This document shows, in pieces, positions 8,330-17,218 of a DNA stretch of 64,000 bases. Source of the stretch: NORP110 sp051251595 (lineage in GTDB: Bacteria; Pseudomonadota; Alphaproteobacteria; Rhodobacterales; Rhodobacteraceae); assembly GCA_051251595.1 (NCBI GenBank), contig JBPOFA010000008.1:1-64000 (forward strand), in the 5' to 3' direction. A model generated the notes under the pieces. That model saw only the letters and a list, made by a program, of their open reading frames with translations. It ran no database searches and was not told where the DNA came from. Position 1 is the first letter of the stretch. Each line of letters opens with the position of its first letter. Made by a program: the position numbers and the translations under genes.

Positions 8330-8912
8330 GCCATTCCATAATTGCGTCAACCGGCGACAGGATCATGATGATATTCAGCGCCAGCCCATCCCGGATCAGC
8401 CACATCGTCAAGATCTCAAAAAAGATCACAACCGCGACGCTGGCCCAAACCGGAAGCACCCGCGCCAGAAAGAACCCGGCGACCATGGCCACGATGTCAC
8501 TGACCGAATTCACCACGCTGTCGCCAAAGTAATCGAGAGAAATCGTCACTTCGCGATAGCGGTTGATGATCATGTCGGTGTTTTCAAGGATCTCCCAGGC
8601 CGCTTCGATCACAACGGCAAGGACCAACCGCCAGGCAAAATCCACCCGCCGCAGGCCCAGCCACAGCAGGCCATAGAACAAGATGCCGTGCAGCAGATGT
8701 GACGGCGAATACCAATCCAGCAAATGCTGAGAGCTTTCAGAACTGAAATTATCGCCGTGCCACAGCTTGATGTAGCCACATTTGCAAATCGGCTCTCGGC
8801 CCATGAACAGCAAAATCACAGCTGTCCCAAGGATCAGGGCGGCCGCGACGATATATGGAAGGCGTCGGTTGGTCATGATTGGAATGAACCGAAACGACCG
8901 CATAAAGTCCAT
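8316..8912 (-). CDS. DUF2585 family membrane protein
   Basis: This protein of up to 198 residues has about five hydrophobic segments. The motif CKCGYIKLWHGDNFSSESSQ occurs after the first transmembrane helix, followed by HLLDWYSPSHLLHGILFYG. This pattern is the DUF2585 signature common in alphaproteobacteria. No function is known; the conserved Cys, His and Asp residues near the membrane surface suggest a periplasmic catalytic or metal site, which is inference. The 8912 start has an AAGG five bases upstream; an internal ATG at 8876 is an alternative that begins just before the first transmembrane helix. Confidence 0.82.
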   Translation of the reverse strand: MDFMRSFRFIPIMTNRRLPYIVAAALILGTAVILLFMGREPICKCGYIKLWHGDNFSSESSQHLLDWYSPSHLLHGILFYGLLWLGLRRVDFAWRLVLAVVIEAAWEILENTDMIINRYREVTISLDYFGDSVVNSVSDIVAMVAGFFLARVLPVWASVAVVIFFEILTMWLIRDGLALNIIMILSPVDAIMEWQNAG

Positions 8913-8991
8913 CGAACCTTAACGGTGGCGATGTTTTTTCAGTCGGCGAGAGTCATAAATGACACCCGCCGCCCAAAGAATGCCGCCTTGA

Positions 8992-9450
8992 TCAGGCCAA
9001 CATGTCTTTAATTTTCGGCCCGACAGAGCCGAAATCCATCTGCCCGGTATATTTGCTTTTCAGCACACCCATCACTTTGCCCATGTCGCGGATTGATTCT
9101 GCGCCGGTTTCGGCAATGGCAGCATCGATCGCGGCTGCGGTTTCGGCCTCGTTCAGCTGGCGCGGCAGGAAATCTTCGATCACTTTGATTTCCGACAGTT
9201 CCTGCTGGGCCAGTTCCAGACGACCACCCTCTTCATAAGCGCGGGCGCTTTCCTGCCGCTGCTTTACCATTTTCCCAAGGATACCAAGAACTTCCGCGTC
9301 GCTTACGCCGTCGTCATTCCCTTCTCCGCGCAGGGCAATATCGCGATCCTTGATCGCGGCATTGATCAAACGCAAGGTCGACAACCGCTCGGCTTCGCGC
9401 GCTTTCATCGATGATTTCAGCGCGTCTTGAATCTGGCTGCGTATGTCCAT
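8992..9450 (-). CDS. GatB/YqeY domain protein
   Basis: The ATG at 9450 gives 152 residues, the full length of the YqeY family. Characteristic segments are RLSTLRLINAAIKDRDIA, MVKQRQESARAYEEGGR and IKVIEDFLPRQL, and the C-terminal QMDFGSVGPKIKDML. The fold is the tRNA-binding tail of the GatB amidotransferase subunit; free-standing YqeY may influence tRNA-dependent amidation, but its role is unproven. It is divergent from carA, an arrangement common in alphaproteobacteria. A TTG six codons upstream is less likely as the start. Confidence 0.93.
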   Translation of the reverse strand: MDIRSQIQDALKSSMKAREAERLSTLRLINAAIKDRDIALRGEGNDDGVSDAEVLGILGKMVKQRQESARAYEEGGRLELAQQELSEIKVIEDFLPRQLNEAETAAAIDAAIAETGAESIRDMGKVMGVLKSKYTGQMDFGSVGPKIKDMLA

Positions 9451-9574
9451 CGGTGCTCTTATCCCCAAGGTTTTTCCGAAGCCCCGAACATACCGAACCC
9501 CGTTAGCGCTGACAACAGGGGAAAATTCTTCTAAACTATTGATTTCGTTGCGTAAGGCAAATTACCCTCGCCTC

Positions 9575-9603
9575 TTGACCCCTATTGCTGCATTCCTTAG
9601 GTT
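9575..9603 (+). promoter_or_regulatory. Putative carA promoter
   Basis: TTGACC (9575-9580) and TAGGTT (9598-9603) are separated by 17 bp and lie 30 bp upstream of the carA start. The ribosome-binding site AGGAG follows at about 9619-9623. No PyrR-type or arginine attenuator was seen. Confidence 0.5.
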
Positions 9604-9632
9604 CGCCCAAATTCATCCAGGAGAGTCGCGCC

Positions 9633-10808
9633 ATGTCTGCATCATCGGCCCAGCCACGCCCAACCGCCTGTTTGGCCCTGGCGGATGGCACTTTGTTTTA
9701 CGGCTACGGCTTTGGCGCGATCGGCACCACCGTGGCAGAGCTTTGCTTTAACACGGCGATGACCGGGTATCAGGAAATCATGACCGATCCATCCTATGCA
9801 GGGCAGATCGTCACCTTTACCTTCCCCCATATCGGAAACACCGGTGTTAACCCGGAAGATGACGAAACCGCTGATCCCGTTGCCGCTGGTATCGTGGTGA
9901 AATGGGACCCGACCGATCCGTCAAACTGGCGCGCGACCGAAGATCTTACGGACTGGATGGCGCGGCGCGGTCGGATTGGCATGGGCGGGCTGGACACGCG
10001 GCGTCTGACGCGGGCGATCCGCCAGCAAGGTGCACCTCATGTTGCGATGCAATATGATCCCGACGGCGATTTTGACATAGAGGCGCTGGTTGCGTCTGCG
10101 CGTGCTTTTTCCGGGCTGGAAGGTCTGGACTTGGCCAAGGAAGTGACCTGTGCACAATCCTATACTTGGAATGAGATGAAATGGGCTTGGCCGGATGGGT
10201 TTACCCAACGCACAACACCCGGGCACAAGGTCGTTGCGATTGATTTCGGGGCCAAGCGAAACATCCTGCGCTGTCTGGCCTCTGCGGGATGCGACGTGAC
10301 CGTATTGCCTGCGACTGCAACTGCGGACGAAATTTTGGCCCACAACCCGGCCGGTGTGTTTCTGTCCAACGGTCCGGGCGACCCTGCCGCGACCGGCGAA
10401 TACGCCGTTCCGATGATCAAAGACGTTTTGGCAAAGACAGAATTGCCTGTGTTCGGGATTTGCCTGGGACATCAGATGCTTGCCTTGGCTTTGGGGGCCA
10501 AGACCATCAAAATGAACCACGGTCATCACGGGGCGAACCACCCTGTGAAAGATCTGGAAACCGGCAAGGTTGAAATCACCTCGATGAACCACGGTTTCAC
10601 CGTCGACAGCCAGTCCCTGCCCGAAGGCGTGGCGGAAACGCATGTCAGCCTGTTTGACGGGTCAAACTGTGGAATTCGCATGACCGACCGTCCGGTCTTT
10701 TCTGTGCAATACCACCCAGAGGCCAGCCCAGGTCCGCAGGACAGCTACTATCTGTTCGAACGTTTCGTGGAAGCCATTGAAACGCGTGCGGCTTTAACCG
10801 CGCATTAA
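9633..10808 (+). CDS. carA: Carbamoyl-phosphate synthase small subunit
   Basis: This 391-residue glutaminase subunit supplies ammonia to CarB for carbamoyl phosphate, the precursor of arginine and pyrimidines. The N-terminal CPSase small domain (LADGTLFYGYGFGA through GLDTRRLTRAIR) precedes a class I glutamine amidotransferase domain. The nucleophile is Cys277 in GICLGHQ, and the YHPEASPGP motif near residue 362 supplies His and Glu. The ATG at 9633 is chosen because AGGAG lies 9-10 bases upstream and relatives begin in the same region. carB is not next to it, as in many Rhodobacterales. Confidence 0.97.
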   Translation: MSASSAQPRPTACLALADGTLFYGYGFGAIGTTVAELCFNTAMTGYQEIMTDPSYAGQIVTFTFPHIGNTGVNPEDDETADPVAAGIVVKWDPTDPSNWRATEDLTDWMARRGRIGMGGLDTRRLTRAIRQQGAPHVAMQYDPDGDFDIEALVASARAFSGLEGLDLAKEVTCAQSYTWNEMKWAWPDGFTQRTTPGHKVVAIDFGAKRNILRCLASAGCDVTVLPATATADEILAHNPAGVFLSNGPGDPAATGEYAVPMIKDVLAKTELPVFGICLGHQMLALALGAKTIKMNHGHHGANHPVKDLETGKVEITSMNHGFTVDSQSLPEGVAETHVSLFDGSNCGIRMTDRPVFSVQYHPEASPGPQDSYYLFERFVEAIETRAALTAH

Positions 10809-10821
10809 CCAAAATTGATCA

Positions 10822-12822
10822 ATGCTTGTCGCAGGTAACCAGACTGCGACGACCATGAACACGCGCCCTGCCCCTTTTGTCGCGACATCGCGACCCGTTT
10901 CGCCACTGGTGCTGCGCGCACCGGTGAAACAGCCGCGCCGTGCGCCGCTTGGACAGATCCTCGTTGAGTTGAGAGAGCTGTCTGCAGGCGACCTGCTGCG
11001 CGCCGTTGCGATGCGCACCCGTGAAGACATTCAACTGGGGGCGATCCTGATCGCCAATGGCATGGTTTCAGAGGCGGGGCTTTACCGTGGATTGTCCGTT
11101 CAATATGGCTGTGAAGTCGCTGATTTCGCAGCGCATCCCCCTGACACGCGGTTGATCGACCAATTTGGCGTTGAAAAATGCATGCAGCTTGGGTTGGTTC
11201 CTTGGAAAACCGTTGGCACGGCCACCATTATTGCCACCAGCCGTCCCGAAGACTTCGCGAAAGTGGCGGATCAAATTCCAAATTCCTTTGGCCGCGTCTT
11301 GCTGGCCGTCGCGCCGGAACGCGAGATTCACGATGCAGTGCTGCGGGGTCGCCGACACGTGCTGGCGCATCGTGCCGAAAGCCGTCTTGGGGCCGATGCC
11401 AGTTGCCGGACCTGGGATCGGGCCAGCGCCGCCCGATATGGGGCTGCCGTTCTATGCAGCCTTGCAGCCGCCATGTTGATGGCACCGCAAGGGACGTTCC
11501 TTGCGCTTTGTCTGCTTGCCATTTCGACATTGCTTTTGAATACGGCGTTCAAGATCGCAACCGCCAGTGCCACAATCAGGGCCAGCCGCGCGCCCACGCT
11601 TTTGTTCCGGTCACAGCGGCAAAGAGCTGCGCCGATGAAATTGCCCACCATGTCGATCATGGTTCCGCTGTTTCGGGAACGCGAAATCGCCTCTCGGCTT
11701 GTGCATCGCCTTGGGCGCCTGAACTATCCTAGGGAACTTCTGGATATCGTTCTGGTGACAGAAGAGGATGATATCACAACGAAAGAGGCCCTTGGCGCGG
11801 TCAATTTGCCCGCTTGGATGCGGCAAGTCTATGTGCCGCGCGGCACGCTAAAGACAAAGCCACGCGCGCTGAACTATGCTCTGGATTTCTGCCGCGGTTC
11901 GATCATTGGCATCTATGACGCAGAGGATGCACCGGAACCCGACCAGCTGTTCAAAGTGGCCCGCCGGTTTCACGACCGGGGCGACGCTGTGGCCTGTCTG
12001 CAGGGCGTTCTGGACTTTTACAACATGCGGGTGAACTGGCTGTCGCGCTGTTTCACGATTGAATATGCCACATGGTTCCGCGTTATGCTGCCGGGTCTTG
12101 AAAAACTGGGGCTTGTGATCCCCTTGGGCGGAACCACCTTGTTTATCCGCCGTGCGGCCTTGGACCAGATCGGCGGTTGGGATGCCCATAATGTCACCGA
12201 AGACGCTGATATTGGCATCCGCCTTGCGCGTCACGGTTTGCGCACAGAACTGTTCCCCTCTCGCACCGAGGAAGAGGCGAATTGCACCTTACTGCCTTGG
12301 GTAAAACAGCGCTCGCGGTGGCTTAAGGGCTATGCCATGACCTGGGCGGTTCATATGAAATCCCCCCGCAAGCTGTGGCAGGATCTTGGGGCCTGGCGTT
12401 TTGCCGGGATACAGGTGCTGTTCCTTGGGACATTGCTGCAATTCCTGCTGGCCCCGATCCTTTGGTCCTTTTGGGCGCTTCCGCTTGGGCTACCCCACCC
12501 GGTCAATGCGGTTCTGTCGCCTACGGCCGTGACAGCGATCACGTCCCTGTTCCTATTGGCAGAGGCGGTTTCCATTCTGATCGGGGTATATGCGGTTTCG
12601 TCGCATCGTCACAAAGGGTTGTGGGCATTCGTCCCGACCCTGAACATCTATTTCGGGCTTGGATCACTGGCCGCGTATAAGGCGTTTTGGGAAATGGTGA
12701 CGGACCCGTTTTATTGGGACAAAACGCGACACGGCCAGCATTCCTCAACAGAGGCGACGACCCCTGACATTGAACAAGGCGCTGACGCGGCTTTGCCCGA
12801 TATCACTCTGCGTCCAACCTAA
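10822..12822 (+). CDS. MshEN-domain/processive glycosyltransferase family 2 fusion
   Basis: This is a 666-residue membrane protein. Residues about 42-100 form an MshEN (T2SS GspE N-terminal) domain, with the repeated LGxxL-x(n)-L pattern (APLGQILVEL and QLGAILIANGMVSE). After a linker, a hydrophobic pair occupies about 208-250. The GT2 domain follows, with DAEDAPEPDQ, VTEDADIGIRLARHG and the QRSRWLKG motif that resembles the QxxRW of processive synthases. Further hydrophobic helices follow to about residue 630. MshEN domains elsewhere bind c-di-GMP, so this may be a c-di-GMP-responsive polysaccharide synthase; the product is unknown. The start is uncertain (10822 or 10855; neither has a strong ribosome-binding site). 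Confidence 0.85.
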   Translation: MLVAGNQTATTMNTRPAPFVATSRPVSPLVLRAPVKQPRRAPLGQILVELRELSAGDLLRAVAMRTREDIQLGAILIANGMVSEAGLYRGLSVQYGCEVADFAAHPPDTRLIDQFGVEKCMQLGLVPWKTVGTATIIATSRPEDFAKVADQIPNSFGRVLLAVAPEREIHDAVLRGRRHVLAHRAESRLGADASCRTWDRASAARYGAAVLCSLAAAMLMAPQGTFLALCLLAISTLLLNTAFKIATASATIRASRAPTLLFRSQRQRAAPMKLPTMSIMVPLFREREIASRLVHRLGRLNYPRELLDIVLVTEEDDITTKEALGAVNLPAWMRQVYVPRGTLKTKPRALNYALDFCRGSIIGIYDAEDAPEPDQLFKVARRFHDRGDAVACLQGVLDFYNMRVNWLSRCFTIEYATWFRVMLPGLEKLGLVIPLGGTTLFIRRAALDQIGGWDAHNVTEDADIGIRLARHGLRTELFPSRTEEEANCTLLPWVKQRSRWLKGYAMTWAVHMKSPRKLWQDLGAWRFAGIQVLFLGTLLQFLLAPILWSFWALPLGLPHPVNAVLSPTAVTAITSLFLLAEAVSILIGVYAVSSHRHKGLWAFVPTLNIYFGLGSLAAYKAFWEMVTDPFYWDKTRHGQHSSTEATTPDIEQGADAALPDITLRPT

Positions 12823-13441
12823 GCCGTGTTTCGAAGGCTTGGGAAATATGCTGTTTCAAAACAGCATATGCTGCGTCCGCATCCCCCTGTTCAATCGCAA
12901 CGACAATGTTTTCATGTTCGTCCAGCGCCGTTTCGGGACGTCCCTCTACCGACAAAGACGACGTGGCCAAAAGCGCCATAGAGCGGTGCACTAGATCAAG
13001 CTGTTGAACAAGATACCGATTGTGCGAGGCCAGATGAATTTGCTTGTGAAACCGTCGGTTCGCCCGCGACAGGGCCGCCGGATCATCAACAAATTTGCGA
13101 TCCTCATCCACCATACCACGCAAGACACGGATCTCTTCGGGTGTGGCATGACGCGCCGCAAGACGCGCGGCAAGCCCTTCCAATTCACTGCGCACAACGT
13201 AGAGTTCGGCCAATTGATTGTGGTCCAGCGTCGCCACAATCAGGCTCCGCCCATCCCGTGTCAGCAAGGATTGCGTTTCCAGCCTCTGCAGCGCCTCGCG
13301 GATCGGGGTGCGCGACACGTTGAACCGTTCGGCCAGCTCATTTTCAACCAAGCGATCGCCGGGGCGATAGGTGCCCACATCAATCGCATCAAGGATCAGC
13401 TGATACGCATCTTTGGGGCCGGATCTTTGGTCTTTCATCAT
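12803..13441 (-). CDS. GntR-family (FadR/FCD subfamily) transcriptional regulator
   Basis: This 212-residue regulator has an N-terminal winged helix (residues about 10-75; RPGDRLVENELAERFNVSRTPIREALQRLE). An all-helical FCD ligand domain (about 80-205) follows, with the metal-binding Asp/His pattern in NRRFHKQIHLASHN and DEHENIVVAIEQGD. FCD regulators sense organic acids or sugar acids; the target is not obvious from the neighbours. It is divergent from the HAD nucleotidase gene. GGAG precedes two adjacent ATG codons. Its 3' end overlaps the convergent glycosyltransferase gene by 20 bp. Confidence 0.92.
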   Translation of the reverse strand: MMKDQRSGPKDAYQLILDAIDVGTYRPGDRLVENELAERFNVSRTPIREALQRLETQSLLTRDGRSLIVATLDHNQLAELYVVRSELEGLAARLAARHATPEEIRVLRGMVDEDRKFVDDPAALSRANRRFHKQIHLASHNRYLVQQLDLVHRSMALLATSSLSVEGRPETALDEHENIVVAIEQGDADAAYAVLKQHISQAFETRLRLDAE

Positions 13442-13571
13442 ACGTCTCCTGCTGGCGTCGCCGACATTAAGCGGCGAAGCGCGGCAGGATCAAGCAAACT
13501 TGACCCCGCGATCCGATGTTCAGGGCGAAAACACTGTTTCCAGCCCCCCGAATTGGCGGTATCACATCAGC

Positions 13572-14219
13572 ATGGTCGCCACAGAATTCAGCCATGTCCA
13601 ATCTTGGGTCTTTGATCTGGACAACACCCTTTACCCGCCCAAGGCCCGTCTGTTTGATCAGATAGAGGTCAAAATGACCGATTGGGTCATGTCCGCCATT
13701 GATGTGGACAGAAAAGAGGCTGACCGCCTGCGCAAACATTACTGGGAAACCTACGGCACGACTTTGGCAGGCCTGATGGCGGAACATGACGTTGACCCCG
13801 GCCCCTATCTGACCAAAGTGCACGATATCGACTTTGGGCATCTGGAACAGGATCACACCCTGGCCGCGCGGATTACTGCACTGCCGGGGCGCAAGATCGT
13901 TTATACCAATGGCAGCGCCCCCTATGCCAAAAATGTCATACGCGCCCGAGGCTTGGAGGGCATATTTGATGCGGTTTATGGCGTCGAACATGCGCAATTC
14001 CGCCCGAAACCGGAACAACAGGCCTTTGAGACGATATTCGCCACCGACGGGATCAACCCCAGAACGGCTGCGATGTTTGAGGACGATCCCCGCAATCTTG
14101 CAGCCCCCCACAGTATGGGGATGAAGACGGTTCATGTGGCCCCCGCCCCCGTCCCGGCCCCGCATATCCACCACCATACGTCCGATCTGAACGACTTCTT
14201 GTCGCAACTGGTGCCCTAG
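13572..14219 (+). CDS. HAD-family pyrimidine 5'-nucleotidase-like phosphatase
   Basis: The ATG at 13572 gives 215 residues. The HAD motif I is FDLDNTLYPP (Asp15, Asp17), motif II is VYTNGSAPYA, and motif III/IV is FRPKPEQQAF then AAMFEDDPRNL. The DNTLYP form is diagnostic for the SDT1/pyrimidine 5'-nucleotidase subgroup, which dephosphorylates UMP, CMP or related nucleotides in yeast. The His-rich segment HIHHHTSD near the C-terminus is unusual and could simply be surface exposed. An extended start at 13413 would overlap the GntR gene and was rejected. Confidence 0.88.
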   Translation: MVATEFSHVQSWVFDLDNTLYPPKARLFDQIEVKMTDWVMSAIDVDRKEADRLRKHYWETYGTTLAGLMAEHDVDPGPYLTKVHDIDFGHLEQDHTLAARITALPGRKIVYTNGSAPYAKNVIRARGLEGIFDAVYGVEHAQFRPKPEQQAFETIFATDGINPRTAAMFEDDPRNLAAPHSMGMKTVHVAPAPVPAPHIHHHTSDLNDFLSQLVP

Positions 14220-14258
14220 TCCTTTCGGATCCCCAGAAATGCCCCTACTGTTTGCCGC

Positions 14259-15458
14259 ATGCAGCTGGACAAAACGGATATCTTGATTTGTGGCGGAGGC
14301 CCCGCCGGATTGATCGCGGCGGCGGCGCTGGCCCATGCCGGGTTCAACCTGTGCGTGGTCGATCCTTCAGCCCCGATCACCAAAGGGGATGAACGGGGCG
14401 CGGATCTGCGCTCTACCGCGTTTTTGCAACCGGCCCAGGCTTTGTTTCGCGAGATCGGCATTTGGGACCGGCTGTTGCCCCACGCGATCCCTTTGGACAA
14501 GTTGCGCATCGTTGACACGGCCGGGGATCCGCCTGAACTGCGCGACGAACGCGCCTTTGATTCCGCCGAACTGGGCGATCAGCCCTTTGGCTGGAACTTC
14601 CTCAACTGGCGCATTCGCCATGAATTGGTCGCGCACCTGACCGCGCAACCCAATGTAGAGCTGCGGTTTGGCACCGGATTTGCGTCGCTTTTGACACGCA
14701 CCAGCGGCGCGATTGTGACATTGACGGACGGAACACGGCTGCAAGCCCGGATGGTCGTCGCCGCAGACGGGCGCAATTCACCTGTGCGGGATGCGTCAGG
14801 TATCGCGGTGAAAACAACGCGTTACGGGCAAAAGGCGCTGGCGTTCATCGCCACGCATCCCGAACCGCATCTGAATGTTTCAACGGAAATCTACCACGAA
14901 GGCGGCCCTTTTACGATGGTCCCGCTAGCCGATATTGACGGCATCCCGGCCTCTGCCATTGTCTGGATGAATCCGGGGCGTCGGGCAGTAGATCTTGCCG
15001 CCCTGCCCGAAAGCGCATTCAATGTTGAAATGAGCCGGCGCTCTGCCGGGTTGTTTGGCCCGCTGGAACTGGCCAGTCCACGCGCGCTTTGGCCGATCAT
15101 CACGCAACGCGCCGAAGCACTGACTGCTCAACGCATCGCGCTGATCGCAGAAGCGGCCCATGTCTTGCCCCCGATCGGGGCGCAAGGGCTGAACACATCC
15201 CTCAACGATGTCGCCGCCTTGCTGGAAGCCGCCCGCGGCACCCCGGCCCAATTGGGTGAGCCGCCGATGCTGGCGACCTATGAAAAGGCCCGGCACAAGG
15301 ACATCGCCAACCGCACGCGGATCATTGACCTGTTCAACCGCGTCACCCGGTCTGGTGACGTCAACCTGCAATCATTGCGCCTTGCCGGGCTTAAGGCCGC
15401 CCATGACATTGCGCCTTTGCGCCAAGGCCTGATGCGCGCCGGGATGGGGCCGTTATAG
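14259..15458 (+). CDS. UbiH/UbiF/COQ6-type FAD-dependent monooxygenase
   Basis: This is a 399-residue flavoprotein hydroxylase, probably acting in ubiquinone biosynthesis. The dinucleotide fold CGGGPAGLIAAAALAHAG is at residues 11-28. The second motif RMVVAADGRNSPVRDASGI matches the DG motif. The third reads AEAAHVLPPIGAQGLN, where the common GDAAH is replaced by AEAAH, a change also seen in some family members. Which ring position it hydroxylates cannot be told from sequence. It stands 39 bp after the HAD gene on the same strand, and a hairpin follows it. Confidence 0.86.
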   Translation: MQLDKTDILICGGGPAGLIAAAALAHAGFNLCVVDPSAPITKGDERGADLRSTAFLQPAQALFREIGIWDRLLPHAIPLDKLRIVDTAGDPPELRDERAFDSAELGDQPFGWNFLNWRIRHELVAHLTAQPNVELRFGTGFASLLTRTSGAIVTLTDGTRLQARMVVAADGRNSPVRDASGIAVKTTRYGQKALAFIATHPEPHLNVSTEIYHEGGPFTMVPLADIDGIPASAIVWMNPGRRAVDLAALPESAFNVEMSRRSAGLFGPLELASPRALWPIITQRAEALTAQRIALIAEAAHVLPPIGAQGLNTSLNDVAALLEAARGTPAQLGEPPMLATYEKARHKDIANRTRIIDLFNRVTRSGDVNLQSLRLAGLKAAHDIAPLRQGLMRAGMGPL

Positions 15459-15462
15459 GTCG

Positions 15463-15498
15463 GCTTAAAAGCCTGTTCTATTCAACAGGGCTTTAAGC
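15463..15498. terminator. Hairpin between convergent genes
   Basis: GCTTAAA/TTTAAGC (15463-15469 with 15492-15498) and CCTGTT/AACAGG (15472-15477 with 15484-15489) make a two-part stem. A 2x2 internal loop separates the parts, and the hairpin loop is 6 nt. It sits between the Ubi hydroxylase stop and the end of the minus-strand aminotransferase. A T-rich stretch follows some 15 nt later rather than directly, so termination is likely but not certain. Confidence 0.45.
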
Positions 15499-15526
15499 GT
15501 AGTTTGGGATTTTTCTATTGGGGGGA

Positions 15527-16663
15527 TCACGCCCCCGCCAAAACCTGATCCAATGCGTTTTCCAAGCGGGCGACGCTGGCATCCACGTCGTAAAGCTTGT
15601 CCAGACCAAACAGCCCCAAACGGAAGCTGCTGTAATCTGGCCCTTCGTCACATTGCAGCGGGACGCCAGCGGCGATTTGCATGCCGAGGGCGGCGAATTT
15701 CTTGCCGTTTTGGATCAATGGATCATTGGTGTAACTCACAACCACACCCGGCGCGCCAAAACCTTCGGCGGCGACGGATTTAAACCCGCGCGCAGCCAAG
15801 GCCGCCCGAACACGCGCCCCTTGTTCAAATTGCGCGTCTTTAAGTTTGTCAAAGCCGTAGGCCTGGGTTTCCAGCATCGTGTCGCGGAACACGCGCAGGG
15901 CATCCGTGGGCATGGTGGCATGATAGGCGTGGCCGCCATTTGTATAGGCCTCCATTATGGTCAGCCATTTGCCCAAATCCACGGCAAAACTGGTCGATTG
16001 GGTCGCCTTCACGCGCTCTAACGCGGCCGCGTTCAACATCACCAAACCCGCCGCCGGTTGCGCGGACCAGCCTTTTTGCGGGGCCGAGATCAGGACATCG
16101 ACGCCAACCGCTTTCATATCGACCCAGGCACAACCCGAAGCGATGCAATCCAGAACAAAAAGACCACCAACCTGATGAACCGCATCGGCGACGGCGCGAA
16201 TATAGTCGTCCGGCAGGATGATCCCCGAGGATGTTTCAACATGTGGGGCAAACACGACGTCGGGTTGCTCTTTCAGGATGCGCGCGACCACGTCTTCGAC
16301 CGGGGCGGGCGCAAAGGGGGCATCTGTGGCGTTGCCACTGCGCCGCGCTTTTAGAACGGTTTCAGCGGCGGGAATGCTGCCTGCCTCGAAGATCTGGGTC
16401 CAACGGTAGGAAAACCAGCCGTTGCGGATCACCATGGCCTTGCCACCTGTGACCAGCTGGCGGGCCACGGCCTCCATCGCGTAGGTGCCGCCGCCGGGGA
16501 CGACAACGGCTGTATCGGCGTTGTAGACGTCGCAAAGGATTGCGTGGATATCACGCATGACCTGCTGAAACGCGCCGCTCATGTGGTTCAGAGAACGGTC
16601 TGTGAACACGACCGAAAACTCTAGCAATCCATCAGGATCAATATCAGTGCGAAGGGCGGTCAT
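15527..16663 (-). CDS. Class V PLP-dependent aminotransferase (alanine-glyoxylate type)
   Basis: This is a 378-residue fold-type I PLP enzyme. The motif PGGGTYAMEAVARQ (about 56-69) binds the cofactor phosphate, LFVLDCIASGCAW contains the pyridine-N Asp, and the Schiff-base Lys is in SAPQKGWS (near residue 199). It resembles the serine-glyoxylate/alanine-glyoxylate/2-aminoethylphosphonate transaminase group, but the substrate cannot be assigned. Two Lrp/AsnC regulators lie just upstream on the same strand, with a gap of 96 bp. That placement suggests amino-acid-responsive control. Confidence 0.88.
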   Translation of the reverse strand: MTALRTDIDPDGLLEFSVVFTDRSLNHMSGAFQQVMRDIHAILCDVYNADTAVVVPGGGTYAMEAVARQLVTGGKAMVIRNGWFSYRWTQIFEAGSIPAAETVLKARRSGNATDAPFAPAPVEDVVARILKEQPDVVFAPHVETSSGIILPDDYIRAVADAVHQVGGLFVLDCIASGCAWVDMKAVGVDVLISAPQKGWSAQPAAGLVMLNAAALERVKATQSTSFAVDLGKWLTIMEAYTNGGHAYHATMPTDALRVFRDTMLETQAYGFDKLKDAQFEQGARVRAALAARGFKSVAAEGFGAPGVVVSYTNDPLIQNGKKFAALGMQIAAGVPLQCDEGPDYSSFRLGLFGLDKLYDVDASVARLENALDQVLAGA

Positions 16664-16759
16664 GGCGAGGCTCCAGAATCAATGAATTAGGGGACCATTT
16701 GAAGCCATTGCCGCACCAGAGTAAATTGACATTTCGCAAAGGCACCGATCGGCGCGCGG

Positions 16760-17218
16760 TTATCCGATTGGCCCGGCCAGGCGTTCTTCGCTTAGCAACA
16801 CATTCGCCTCGACATTGCCAACGCCGGGCAGTGTCATCACCCGACGGCGCAAAACCCGTTCGAAATCCGCCAGATCACGGGCAACAACACGCAGACGATA
16901 GTCATAAAGCCCCAGCACGTGCTGCACGGTCTGGACCTCTGGGATGGCGGTGATTGCGCGTTCAAAATCGTCGAGGCTAACCCGCCCTTTGGTTGCCAGC
17001 TTAACCCCCAGAAACACGGTGACCCCAAAGCCCAGCTTTTCGGGATCAAGCACCAAACGCCGCCCACCAAGGACACCGGCCTCTGTCAATCGTTTGATGC
17101 GCCGCCAGGTTGCGGGCTGCGACAATCCCAATTGCCGCCCCAAGGCCCCTGCCCCCAAAGTGGCGTCCTGAACCAGTGCGCGCAGGATCGCGCGGTCGGT
17201 GTCATCAAGATCTGTCAT
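16760..17218 (-). CDS. Lrp/AsnC family transcriptional regulator (second of a pair)
   Basis: This 152-residue regulator has an N-terminal helix-turn-helix (residues about 4-55; LGRQLGLSQPATWRRIKRL) and a C-terminal RAM/AsnC effector domain (about 65-150; GLYDYRLRVVARDLADFE). Its start overlaps the stop of the preceding Lrp gene (17215) by 4 bp. The two were therefore probably made from one message and may form mixed octamers. The effector is likely an amino acid, given the aminotransferase downstream and ilvC opposite. Confidence 0.92.
   Translation of the reverse strand: MTDLDDTDRAILRALVQDATLGAGALGRQLGLSQPATWRRIKRLTEAGVLGGRRLVLDPEKLGFGVTVFLGVKLATKGRVSLDDFERAITAIPEVQTVQHVLGLYDYRLRVVARDLADFERVLRRRVMTLPGVGNVEANVLLSEERLAGPIG

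Noticed and set aside
9921..10643. Minus-strand open frame of 240 residues in carA
   Set aside because: It is a shadow of carA, which has all the expected catalytic motifs on the plus strand.
13467..14336. Long minus-strand open frame of 289 residues opposite the HAD phosphatase
   Set aside because: It is antisense to a gene with clear HAD motifs, has no recognisable family sequence and no ribosome-binding site. High-GC codon bias creates such frames.
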